Assembly: GCA_015222555.1 (NCBI GenBank)
Contig: JADFVM010000169.1
Coordinates: 1 to 33,315 of the forward strand
Source of the DNA: Pseudomonadota bacterium
GTDB taxonomy: Bacteria; Desulfobacterota; JADFVX01
Length of the DNA stretch: 33,315 nucleotides
Reading direction: 5' to 3'
Positions 9,799 to 18,188 of the stretch are shown piece after piece (position 1 is the stretch's first letter; each line of letters begins with the position of its first letter). Made by a program: the position numbers and the translations under genes. The notes beneath the pieces were generated by a model. That model saw only the letters and a program-made list of their open reading frames with translations, was not told the DNA's origin and did not search any database.

Positions 9799-9838
9799 AA
9801 AAGAGTCAGCCCGTCAAGGGCTGACTCTTTATTTTTTT
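9799..9838. terminator. Rho-independent terminator, likely bidirectional between convergent genes
   Basis: AAAGAGTCAGCCC-gtca-AGGGCTGACTCTTT then T-run. Confidence 0.9.
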
Positions 9839-9850
9839 ACTTGTTGAGCA

Positions 9851-10144
9851 TCAATCTTCCTGGTAGTGCGGTGCCCCCAGTTCCTTGAGAGAGAAATTAT
9901 TGAAAACACGATGTCCGTCGTAGTCAAGAACCCGCAAATCATCTGCCTGGTTCAGGTCGCCCATGACCACGTTAAAATGGTTGCCATATTGTTTCTTAAC
10001 CTTATCTTCAGAGACCTCATAAGAGATGAATTTTTTAATTCCCTTCGTCGCTAACTTTTTAACCAGCCTTGGTTCGATAATGGAATCGTAGGAGGTTAAA
10101 ATAAGAATAGGCCCCGTACCGGTGAAATAAATTCCCGCTTTCAT
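9851..10144 (-). CDS. Conserved small protein of unknown function (97 aa)
   Basis: Intact ORF, SD (aaggaggc) upstream, followed by the terminator; no recognised domain. Confidence 0.6.
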   Translation of the reverse strand: MKAGIYFTGTGPILILTSYDSIIEPRLVKKLATKGIKKFISYEVSEDKVKKQYGNHFNVVMGDLNQADDLRVLDYDGHRVFNNFSLKELGAPHYQED

Positions 10145-10275
10145 GATATGCCTCCTTTTTGTATTTCAAAAATTAAAGTCCCTTATATTTTAAGTTTACG
10201 TTAATAAATGGACATTTGCAAAAAAAAGACTGGAGCAAAAGACGACACCCTTAACATTAAGGAATAAAAGGTGGG

Positions 10276-10599
10276 TCAGTAATACTCAATTTTGTAGGAC
10301 TTGAGCAGCTGTGTCTCCCCATCGAAAATGAGCGTCCTTTTTTCGCCAAATACGGTTGGCGCTGTATATGAGTAGGTGCTACGTGTGTCAATAAAGTATT
10401 CCTCTATCCAGATGCCGGTGATCGTTTCTTCCCCATCGATTACCTCGTCGGGACTGTGCCACTTTTTTACCACATCCTCATAAGTGATCCTGCCAATGCC
10501 GTTATCGAGATAGTCTGTGAGCATCTTGTGGCCTTTGGTGGCGGCGCAGGCTGACAGAACCAGCATCGCTGTAAAAAGGAATACTGCCTTTAGATTCAT
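10276..10599 (-). CDS. Small lipoprotein of unknown function (107 aa)
   Basis: MNLKAVFLFTAMLVLSACAATKG with LSAC lipobox; start corrected to 10599; SD gggagg upstream. Confidence 0.7.
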   Translation of the reverse strand: MNLKAVFLFTAMLVLSACAATKGHKMLTDYLDNGIGRITYEDVVKKWHSPDEVIDGEETITGIWIEEYFIDTRSTYSYTAPTVFGEKRTLIFDGETQLLKSYKIEYY

Positions 10600-10768
10600 A
10601 TGATTTCCTCCCTTGTTTCGAAACTCTTGCCTTAAAAAAAGTATACACCAAAAAAGAAGCAAAGGGGGACAGGCCTCAATACAGTAAACTTCTCTGCTCG
10701 GCTTATTTGGAGGGGGTAAGAAAAACCTCTTAACAGAGTACATTTAATTTCCGGGGAAGGGCAAAGAC

Positions 10769-10797
10769 TTGACAAGGCCATTAAGGCACTTTATTCT
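10769..10797 (+). promoter_or_regulatory. Putative sigma70 promoter TTGACA-N17-TATTCT upstream of the moeB-like gene
   Basis: -35 at 10769-10774, -10 at 10792-10797. Confidence 0.6.
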
Positions 10798-10842
10798 AAA
10801 ACTTTAGTCTAAAGTCTAAAACAAAAAAAGAGGTAAACTGAA

Positions 10843-11970
10843 ATGGAACTAAGTGAAGAACAACTTGAACGTTATTCAAGACATTTGATTTTGCCTGAGG
10901 TTGGGGAGGAAGGTCAGAAAAAGTTGCTTAAGAGCAAGGTCTTTGTCCTCGGCGCCGGGGGCCTGGGCTCGCCGTCGCTTTACTACCTGGCTGCAGCAGG
11001 TGTGGGGACCATCGGCCTTGCTGACGGCGATGCAGTGGAACTGACCAACCTCCAGCGTCAGATAATACATTCAAACGACAGAGTGGGTGCAAGAAAGACC
11101 GACTCGGCTAAACAGACCATAACGGGACTCAATCCGGATGTCAATGTCGTTACCTATGATTGTCGCATAACAGCCGATAACGTGAGGGAGATTATCAGGG
11201 ATTACGACATCATCCTCGACGGGAGTGATAACTTCCCAACGAGGTTTCTCATGAATGATGCCGCCTACTTTGAAAAAAAGCCACTTGTCTCGGGTGCCAT
11301 GTTCCGTTTTGACGGTCAGGTCTCCGTCTTCAGTGGTCACGATGACTACCCCTGCTACAGGTGTCTTTACAGCGAGCCACCACCGCCCGGGCTTGCACCG
11401 AGCTGTAACGAGGCCGGTGTATTGGGCGCCCTTCCCGGTGTGATAGGCGTCATGCAGGCTGTGGAGGCCATAAAAATCATCCTTGGTGCAGGCAAGCCGC
11501 TCATGGGTAAACTTCTCGTCTTCGACGCCCTGGATGCCAGTTTTAAAAAGCTCGCAGTGAGGAAAGACCCCGAGTGTGCTCTCTGCAGTGAGAAGGCGAC
11601 TATTAAAGAAGTCGTTGCCTACGAAGAAGCCTGCGAATTGAGGGCGCCCGTCGGCACCCCTCTTATAAAGGTAGGAGAACTTCATGAGCGGCTCAAATCA
11701 AGTGAGCCTCCCGTACTCCTCGACATCAGGGAGACAGGTGAGCTTTCGAGCCATCTCGGTCACCTTGAAGGGATTGTCCACATACCGCTTGGGCTACTTG
11801 AAAAGCGTGTTGGAGAGCTGGATGGTGTGAGGGACAGAGAGATATCCATTATCTGCCGGTCCGGACAGAGGGCGGTGCCAGCGTCAGATATTCTTAAAAA
11901 GAATAACTTCAGGAATGTGAATATCCTCGATGGAGGCATGCTGACCTGGCATAAGGAGTTTGGTGAATAA
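10843..11970 (+). CDS. MoeB/ThiF-like adenylyltransferase fused to a rhodanese domain (MoeBR/MoeZ type)
   Basis: GAGGLGSPSLYYLAAAGVGTIGLADGD nucleotide-binding region, CYRC/CALC zinc cysteines, C-terminal rhodanese with CRSGQRA. Confidence 0.93.
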   Translation: MELSEEQLERYSRHLILPEVGEEGQKKLLKSKVFVLGAGGLGSPSLYYLAAAGVGTIGLADGDAVELTNLQRQIIHSNDRVGARKTDSAKQTITGLNPDVNVVTYDCRITADNVREIIRDYDIILDGSDNFPTRFLMNDAAYFEKKPLVSGAMFRFDGQVSVFSGHDDYPCYRCLYSEPPPPGLAPSCNEAGVLGALPGVIGVMQAVEAIKIILGAGKPLMGKLLVFDALDASFKKLAVRKDPECALCSEKATIKEVVAYEEACELRAPVGTPLIKVGELHERLKSSEPPVLLDIRETGELSSHLGHLEGIVHIPLGLLEKRVGELDGVRDREISIICRSGQRAVPASDILKKNNFRNVNILDGGMLTWHKEFGE

Positions 11971-12016
11971 TATAGGCAACGATGGTAACAAAAGGAGGAA
12001 TGACAACAAGCATCCT

Positions 12017-13195
12017 ATGACGCTTGCAGTTGTATTCGCCCGAGCCTTTTTGCTCTTGCTACTCTTGTCAGCCCCTTCATATGGACAAGTGCGCGAATTA
12101 AATATAATCTACACGGGCAGCCTGCAGGGGCAACTGGAACCCTGCGGCTGCTCTCCAAAAACAGACTTCGGCGGTGTAGCAAGAATATCAGGCTATCTAA
12201 CAGAACATGAAAGATCACTTTCTCCTTATATCCTTCTCGATGCAGGCAATTTTTCAGATAAGGACACAGCCCAGGGAAGGCTGAAGATAAAAGCGATGTT
12301 GAAGTCCTTCAGCCTTATGAGATATAATGCCCTTGCTTTAATGGGCCGGGAAAGCAGTTTTGATCGGGATTTTCTCTGTTCCTTACAGGGAAAATACAAT
12401 GTACCTGTTGTATCCGGATTTAAAGACGCTGAACACTCGCTTACATTAAGGCAGGATAGCCTTAATATAAATGTGAGCGCCCATCCTGAGGGGATTAAGG
12501 CTGAGATGTTGAACATTTTGCTGACGGAACTTCCCCTTGACGAGGCAAGGCTTATAAAAGGGTGGGATCTTATCATCACTTCATCGGGAGAAGAGCTTGA
12601 AGAGCCTGTCAGAACAGATGGAACTGTGCTTGTGTCGGGCTATCCAAAGGGAAAAAAGCTTGGTATTCTGACGGTGAAAACCAATGGTCAAAGAATGGTT
12701 GACTTTACACACAGATGGGTTTCTATTGGTAAGGAATTAGAAGAGGATGAGAGGGCCCGAGACGTACTTAATGATTATGATAAAGAAGTGGCCAGGCTCA
12801 TTGCTGAAGCTGAAAAACCGGAGACGGGTACGACCTACGCAGGTGTGGCCAAATGTTCCGGGTGCCATCAGCCATTCGAGGAAAGCTGGAAGAAGACAGC
12901 TCACGCCAAGGCCGTTGCAACCCTTGAGTCGGCAGGAAAATCGGCAGACCCTGAATGCCTGATCTGTCATACCGTCGGATATGGTGAGGAGGGCGGCTTT
13001 TTCAGCATTGAAACGACACCGGAGCTTAAAAATGTACAGTGTGAGGCATGTCATGGCCTGGATATGGAGCATCTGACAGACTTTTCAAGGCCCATGCAGC
13101 CTGTCACTGAAAGGGTCTGCCTGAAATGTCATACAGAAAGTAATAGCCCTGATTTTGACTATCCCCTTTATCTGGAGAAAATTAAACACTGGTAA
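12017..13195 (+). CDS. Exported tetraheme c-type cytochrome with N-terminal 5'-nucleotidase-like (metallophosphoesterase-fold) domain
   Basis: Signal peptide; LNIIYTGSLQGQLEPCGCSPKTDFGGVARI; heme motifs CSGCH, CLICH, CEACH, CLKCH. Start uncertain (TTG 11960, GTG 11963 or ATG 12017). Confidence 0.8.
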   Translation: MTLAVVFARAFLLLLLLSAPSYGQVRELNIIYTGSLQGQLEPCGCSPKTDFGGVARISGYLTEHERSLSPYILLDAGNFSDKDTAQGRLKIKAMLKSFSLMRYNALALMGRESSFDRDFLCSLQGKYNVPVVSGFKDAEHSLTLRQDSLNINVSAHPEGIKAEMLNILLTELPLDEARLIKGWDLIITSSGEELEEPVRTDGTVLVSGYPKGKKLGILTVKTNGQRMVDFTHRWVSIGKELEEDERARDVLNDYDKEVARLIAEAEKPETGTTYAGVAKCSGCHQPFEESWKKTAHAKAVATLESAGKSADPECLICHTVGYGEEGGFFSIETTPELKNVQCEACHGLDMEHLTDFSRPMQPVTERVCLKCHTESNSPDFDYPLYLEKIKHW

Positions 13196-13277
13196 TTATT
13201 CAGCTTATGTCTTGCGCTGAGGTAAAATAGAGCTAAGCTGTAAAGTTAAATACAAATATAAATGTCGGAGGAATTAA

Positions 13278-13907
13278 ATGAGTCTTAAGAAAATATCTGT
13301 AATGCTGTTAACTTTACTTTTGTTGCCCCTGTCCGCAGAGGCCGGCAAAAAGCCTTCCCTTGAAGGTGCATATACAACTCTGCCGGGAGCAGAGTTTAAA
13401 TTTGACGGCAAGACAGTTGAGGTTGTAGAGTTTCTCAGCTTCAGTTGCGGTACCTGTTATGCCTTTGAAAGGTCGGTCCCCATCATAAAAGGGAACTTCC
13501 CAAAAAAGATCAAATGGACAATCGTGCCTATTTATTGGGGAGGTAAAAAAGGCTCCCTTCCTGCGGAAGCTTATCTTCTCGCTGTGGAGGCTGGAAAAGG
13601 AGAAAAGATGAAAAAAGCCCTCTTTCAGGCTAGCATGGTTGATAAGCTAAACATTACAGATGTTAATGTTCTGGAGCGCATCGCCGGCAGAGTGGGTCTC
13701 GGCTTTGATTTTAGCAGAAAAATCAGGACCGGGGCAAAGGCCGGAGAAGTTCAGAAAGGGTTGGATCTGGCCAAGACATACAGCATTAACGAAACACCTA
13801 CCCTGGTTATTGCCGGCAATGTGGCAACTAATCCACATACTGCACATCACGATCTTGATCAATTCAGGATGAATGTTATTACCATTATAAAGAGTATACT
13901 CAAATAG
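13278..13907 (+). CDS. DsbA-like periplasmic thiol:disulfide oxidoreductase
   Basis: Signal peptide; VVEFLSFSCGTCYAFE with CGTC active site; helical insertion; NETPTLVIAGN cis-Pro region. Confidence 0.88.
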   Translation: MSLKKISVMLLTLLLLPLSAEAGKKPSLEGAYTTLPGAEFKFDGKTVEVVEFLSFSCGTCYAFERSVPIIKGNFPKKIKWTIVPIYWGGKKGSLPAEAYLLAVEAGKGEKMKKALFQASMVDKLNITDVNVLERIAGRVGLGFDFSRKIRTGAKAGEVQKGLDLAKTYSINETPTLVIAGNVATNPHTAHHDLDQFRMNVITIIKSILK

Positions 13908-13986
13908 AGTGTTTTTTAATAACCAACCCCAAGCGATTAAAAAACCAAAGCCTCTGGACGTGGATTCTTTACTCCTTTTTGGATTT

Positions 13987-14018
13987 AAAACTCCGCTGCC
14001 TGCAGCGGAGAGTTTTAT
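13987..14018. terminator. Rho-independent terminator between convergent genes
   Basis: AAAACTCCGCTGC-ct-GCAGCGGAGAGTTTT palindrome. Confidence 0.8.
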
Positions 14019-14059
14019 TCCTTATCCCCTCTCCCAGTTCTTTTATCCCTAATCCTCAT

Positions 14060-14830
14060 TTAAAGAAACTCCAGGGCGGCAACTGAAGCCTTGATGAGAT
14101 TAGACTCGCCAATTTCCAGTGCATCCCGCGTAACAGACTCTCCCTGGATGCCGCGAACGTTGATTACAGCGGTGATGCATCCTCCCTTCAGACCGAGGCA
14201 GGAAGTCATTGTAAAGAGCGTGGCCGCCTCCATTTCAAAGTTAAGGACATTAAGGCTGCTCCACTCATCAGTGGAGCCCTTAAGTCTCCGCAGGACATAG
14301 CCGGAGTAGGTATCACTCCGTTCCTCTCCAGGATAAAAGGTGTCTGACGAGGCGGTGATTCCGACATGATAGGCAATTCCCGCCGCCCTGGAGCCTTCGA
14401 TGAGTGCCGAGACCACATTGTGATCGGCAACTGCCGGATACTCGACAGGCGCATAGTCTTTTGATGCGCCATCAAGCCGTACAGCACCCGTGGTGATTAC
14501 CACATCGCCGATCTCCAAGTGATCCTGGATAGCTCCTGTCGTCCCGACACGGACAAAGGTCCTCACACCGATCTTCGCCAGCTCTTCGATGGCTATGGCC
14601 GTAGAGGGCCCGCCAATCCCTGTCGATGTGACAAGAAAATTCCTGTCACCTGTTCTGGCAAGATAGGTGCAGTATTCCCGGTGCCAGGCAAGCTTTTGTG
14701 TTTCTCCTCCAAATCTGGAAGCGATCTCCTTTGCAATATGTTCCACACGAAAGGGATCTCCCGGCATGAGGACCACCTGCGCCCCCTCAATCATCGCGTC
14801 ATCGAGATCAATATGATACATCTTTTCCAT
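14060..14830 (-). CDS. udp: Uridine phosphorylase / nucleoside phosphorylase family
   Basis: VVLMPGDPFRVEHIA, VTSTGIGGPSTAIAIEELAKIGVRTFVRVGTTGA, NFEMEAATLF motif; start corrected to 14830. Confidence 0.88.
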   Translation of the reverse strand: MEKMYHIDLDDAMIEGAQVVLMPGDPFRVEHIAKEIASRFGGETQKLAWHREYCTYLARTGDRNFLVTSTGIGGPSTAIAIEELAKIGVRTFVRVGTTGAIQDHLEIGDVVITTGAVRLDGASKDYAPVEYPAVADHNVVSALIEGSRAAGIAYHVGITASSDTFYPGEERSDTYSGYVLRRLKGSTDEWSSLNVLNFEMEAATLFTMTSCLGLKGGCITAVINVRGIQGESVTRDALEIGESNLIKASVAALEFL

Positions 14831-15071
14831 TTTTGGGCTCCCTCCGTTAATCCCGTATCTATGCTGAAATACGTTCATCACTATGCCAGAAAAAAGAGGT
14901 TATATCCAGCCTTTGTTTTAATTTGCTACCCTCCGTTTTCTATATGTTTAGTGCTGCTCAGTTTCTCACGTGGAGATATTCAAGTAATCAAAAGTTTGAC
15001 AACCCTCTAATTCAGCGATAGAGTGTTTATTAACAGCCCCGATTATTTTAATTTCCATTTTCTGGATATAT

Positions 15072-15719
15072 ATGATCCAATTAATCAGAAAATATCTTTT
15101 ATTGTCTATTCTATCCTTTTTTTTCTCTATCACATCCTTTGTCTTTCCCATGGACGGTTTTGCCGGGGAGAAAGTTTATCTTGAAAAGGGGGTATTTCTT
15201 GTCGCAAAGACGGGAATTGGAGGACAATATTTCAAACAAACGGTCATTTTGCTGATTAAGCATGGACGAGAGGGCACGTCAGGTCTTATTATCAACAGGC
15301 CATCAAAACACTTGTTGTCGTCTGTCCTTCCTGGTTTCAAGCAATTTGAAAACAGTAAGGAGCTCTTGTTCGTAGGGGGACCTCTAAAGCCGCACATCCC
15401 ATTGTTGCTTTTAAGGGCTGAAGAGGCGCCCCATGGATGGGTAAAAATAGTTGATGATGTTTATTATAGTCACAATATCGATATTATCGCCCGTAAGACA
15501 AAAGACAAGGACGTGGTGCAAAGTTTGCGTGTTTATGGAGGTTATGCAGGTTGGGCGTCGGGTCAGCTTGAGGCAGAGATATCAAGGGGAGGGTGGAGTA
15601 TTGAGCATGCCGATGCAGGCAGCATTTTTGATAAAAACCCCGAGGACGTCTGGGGTGATTTAATAAAAAAAAGGGAAACAACACCGGCGGGCATGATGCT
15701 TGTGAACTACGAAAAATAG
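15072..15719 (+). CDS. YqgE/AlgH (UPF0301) family protein with N-terminal signal/TM segment
   Basis: GIGGQYFKQTVILLIKHGREGTSGLIINRPS, LFVGGPL, VYGGYAGWASGQLEAEISRGGW; hydrophobic N-terminus MIQLIRKYLLLSILSFFFSITSFVFPMDGFAGE. Confidence 0.9.
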   Translation: MIQLIRKYLLLSILSFFFSITSFVFPMDGFAGEKVYLEKGVFLVAKTGIGGQYFKQTVILLIKHGREGTSGLIINRPSKHLLSSVLPGFKQFENSKELLFVGGPLKPHIPLLLLRAEEAPHGWVKIVDDVYYSHNIDIIARKTKDKDVVQSLRVYGGYAGWASGQLEAEISRGGWSIEHADAGSIFDKNPEDVWGDLIKKRETTPAGMMLVNYEK

Positions 15720-15789
15720 GGCCGGAGACCATGTTATATAAAAAAAGGAGAATTTGTTTGATAACTTTGGGACGGAGTCTTTATAGATG

Positions 15790-16140
15790 AAGCGTATTCC
15801 TGTTCCCGACGATGACGATGGAAAACAAGCGATATAAGCTCTTCGGTGTTGTCACCAACATGGATTGGGAGGGCGGGGAACTTATCCACCGCCCTCTGTG
15901 TCAATATAGTTGAGACACCTACCTTATGTTAAATTAAAGTAGAGGGTAGGCAGGAGAAAGTTTTATGTATAAGGAAGAAAAAGAACTGATTGAGGGAATG
16001 GAAGGAGCCCGTAGGGCGGGGGGTAAACTCCCCTCAGACGATTTTGGAGAGATGATTTAAGGAAGAGGTGCGTTTAAATTTACCTGAAAACCACTGATGT
16101 AGCCATTACAAACGGATTATAGGCATCAGGATGAAGCGGA
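15790..16140 (+). pseudogene. Degenerate IS1380-like transposase remnant, apparently interrupted by about 100 bp of other sequence
   Basis: ENKRYKLFGVVTNMDWEGGELIH (15821-15889) and RRAGGKLPSDDFGE (about 16008-16049) resemble consecutive segments of the IS1380 C-terminal region; stops and frame breaks throughout. Confidence 0.55.
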
Positions 16141-16294
16141 AAAATCCCAAGAGGATGACCAGGGCCTGCTTGTAGGGGAGAAATTGGCCGGCCTGATTAG
16201 TGACGGTGGATTTAGGATATAATTCTTTGCTTGTAAGTGACCATGATAAAAGGCTATAATAAGGTCGCTAAATTTAAGAGATGAGACCTGTCGA

Positions 16295-16585
16295 ATGCTT
16301 GCTTTTTCAGACAATAAGGCCCCAAAAAAATACAATAATCCACGCACATTAGCGGGTATTGGCCTCATTATATTAAGCTATATTGCCGGCTGGCCAGTCA
16401 TAGGTGCGCTGGGCATTATCTCTACCTGGATGAACAGGCCGGACCTGGTTTTGGTCGGTGGCCCTGCCGTTTACATCCTGTCTTACCTTATACTTCTGGC
16501 AGGCATTATTCTTGCCGGAAAAGAATGTGCAAAAATGGTGACGACGAAGGCAATAATCTTTGCAAAATGGCTATTGCCGGTGTAA
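16295..16585 (+). CDS. Small two-TM membrane protein of unknown function (96 aa)
   Basis: ORF with two hydrophobic segments; no recognised family. Confidence 0.5.
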   Translation: MLAFSDNKAPKKYNNPRTLAGIGLIILSYIAGWPVIGALGIISTWMNRPDLVLVGGPAVYILSYLILLAGIILAGKECAKMVTTKAIIFAKWLLPV

Positions 16586-16744
16586 TTAAAGTCAGGATGT
16601 TCTATGCATCGTTGTTAAGTCGATGTTAATTTACTTCTTCAAAAGCAGGATTGGAACGCTATCGGCTATCGACTCGTTTCTTATCTTCACCGTAAATAAA
16701 AGAAGAGAACAATTTACTGCGCTGCAGGTTTCAGGAGTTGTATT

Positions 16745-17248
16745 ATGGTAAAGGGTAAAAGAGACATGCGAAACTACATCCGACACCCTTCTGACATTCC
16801 GCTTGAGATTGTTACGGAAACACTGCAGGACAGGTCCCCTCAAACAATGAAAGACGTCAGCCTGGGCGGTCTTTCATTTTTCTCAGAGCAAGCACATAAT
16901 ATATGGGATATCATCAAAGTTAGCATCCCCTATGTTAAACCGGCCTTTGTCAGTGAAGGTCAGGTAACGTGGTGTATTAAACAGGGAGATCGATATGAGG
17001 TGGGAGTTGAGTTCTTCACTGCAGACGATGACAGCAGGGCCCGTATAGTTAAGCAAGTTTTTTATATTGAAGATTTTATAAAAGAGGTGAAAAAGCCGGG
17101 TAGAGGCAGGGACGACATTGAATTAGCGGCACGTGAATGGATTAAACGGCATGTTGTTGATTCTCTCGAAAATGAACCCGATCTTTTTACCTCTAAAATT
17201 AGCCCGAAAAAAGGATCAGACCTTAATAACAGCGATCAACTACTCTGA
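16745..17248 (+). CDS. PilZ domain protein (putative c-di-GMP receptor)
   Basis: RNYIRHPSDIPLEI (RxxxR-type) followed by DVSLGGLSFF (D/NxSxxG) pattern. Confidence 0.85.
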   Translation: MVKGKRDMRNYIRHPSDIPLEIVTETLQDRSPQTMKDVSLGGLSFFSEQAHNIWDIIKVSIPYVKPAFVSEGQVTWCIKQGDRYEVGVEFFTADDDSRARIVKQVFYIEDFIKEVKKPGRGRDDIELAAREWIKRHVVDSLENEPDLFTSKISPKKGSDLNNSDQLL

Positions 17249-17671
17249 ACCTGACGTCTTTCCCTCTGCCTTGCCGATATAACCCATAGCAAGATGTTGA
17301 GGGACATACTTTATCTCGCCAGTTGATTTATTATAGTAAACAGGATTACTTCCCTTAAAGCCGACGGAGGGATCCTTTGACATGATAAATGCGTGGGTAT
17401 CCCAGAAAAAAAGCCAACCCGATCCATCCCTGCAGTCTATCCCGTCATAAAGAGCAATCTCTCTTCCCGTCCGGAAGAATTCCTCATTCAGATAAGTAAG
17501 CAAGGCTTGCGCCGCCTCTTCCTTATTCTGAGTTGCCTTCATCCCCGGAAGTGCAATCTCACGTCCTTTGTCCTTCCTCTTTTTCGGTATGCGCTCTGAG
17601 AGGGAATATCCCATATAGAGGAAAAACACGAAGGCAACGGCGATAAAACTATAAAGATAAATTCCATCCAT
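17240..17671 (-). CDS. Membrane-anchored protein with Imm35/YrhB-like domain
   Basis: N-terminal TM; GWLFFWDTHAFIMSKDPSVGFKGSNPVYYNKSTGEIKYVP resembles the Imm35 core GWxFFxxS...L.GN.P..V.K.TGE. Confidence 0.55.
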   Translation of the reverse strand: MDGIYLYSFIAVAFVFFLYMGYSLSERIPKKRKDKGREIALPGMKATQNKEEAAQALLTYLNEEFFRTGREIALYDGIDCRDGSGWLFFWDTHAFIMSKDPSVGFKGSNPVYYNKSTGEIKYVPQHLAMGYIGKAEGKTSGSE

Positions 17672-17713
17672 ACTGCTATTAGAGATTTAAAATGCTAAAA
17701 AGTATCATTTTTT

Positions 17714-18064
17714 TTATTCAGCAATAATATGAAAGTAGGATATGGACAAAGCGGATTGTTCAGCCTGCCGGTTCGGCTTGCCTTGCCTTGACTTCTCTGA
17801 AAGTATGGTTTTTTCATTGGTAATGGAGGGGGGATGATTCATCGGTTTCATATTGATTTTGCAGTCTCTACAGATATAACCCCAGGTATTCGTTAGTTCA
17901 CTTGCACCTTCTCTCGGCTTGCGGTGCTTACATTGTCTGCAGTGAATTTCAGCAACATTTTTCAGGTAGAGATCATCGTCAATGGAGAGTTTCCCTCGCC
18001 TGAAGTCGATCCATATGACATTTGATGAGCTATCTGTTATATGGGTGGGCTCTGGTTTAAGCAA
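17714..18064 (-). CDS. Small zinc-ribbon-like protein of unknown function
   Basis: CRQC-x17-CRDC double CxxC arrangement. Confidence 0.45.
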   Translation of the reverse strand: MLKPEPTHITDSSSNVIWIDFRRGKLSIDDDLYLKNVAEIHCRQCKHRKPREGASELTNTWGYICRDCKINMKPMNHPPSITNEKTILSEKSRQGKPNRQAEQSALSISYFHIIAE

Positions 18065-18188
18065 TTGTTCTCATTTTCCTCTGATTTGAAAATAAATCTC
18101 ATTATACAATATGATAAGCAATTCTACGACGATTATTTCATTCTTTGAAAAGAGTGTCAGGCGGGATCTTGCTAAAAAGAAGGCAGCA

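Noticed and set aside
16126-16368. 80-aa minus-strand ORF near the IS1380 remnant
   Set aside because: Overlaps the start of the plus-strand membrane protein, Pro/Ser-rich with no domain; likely spurious.
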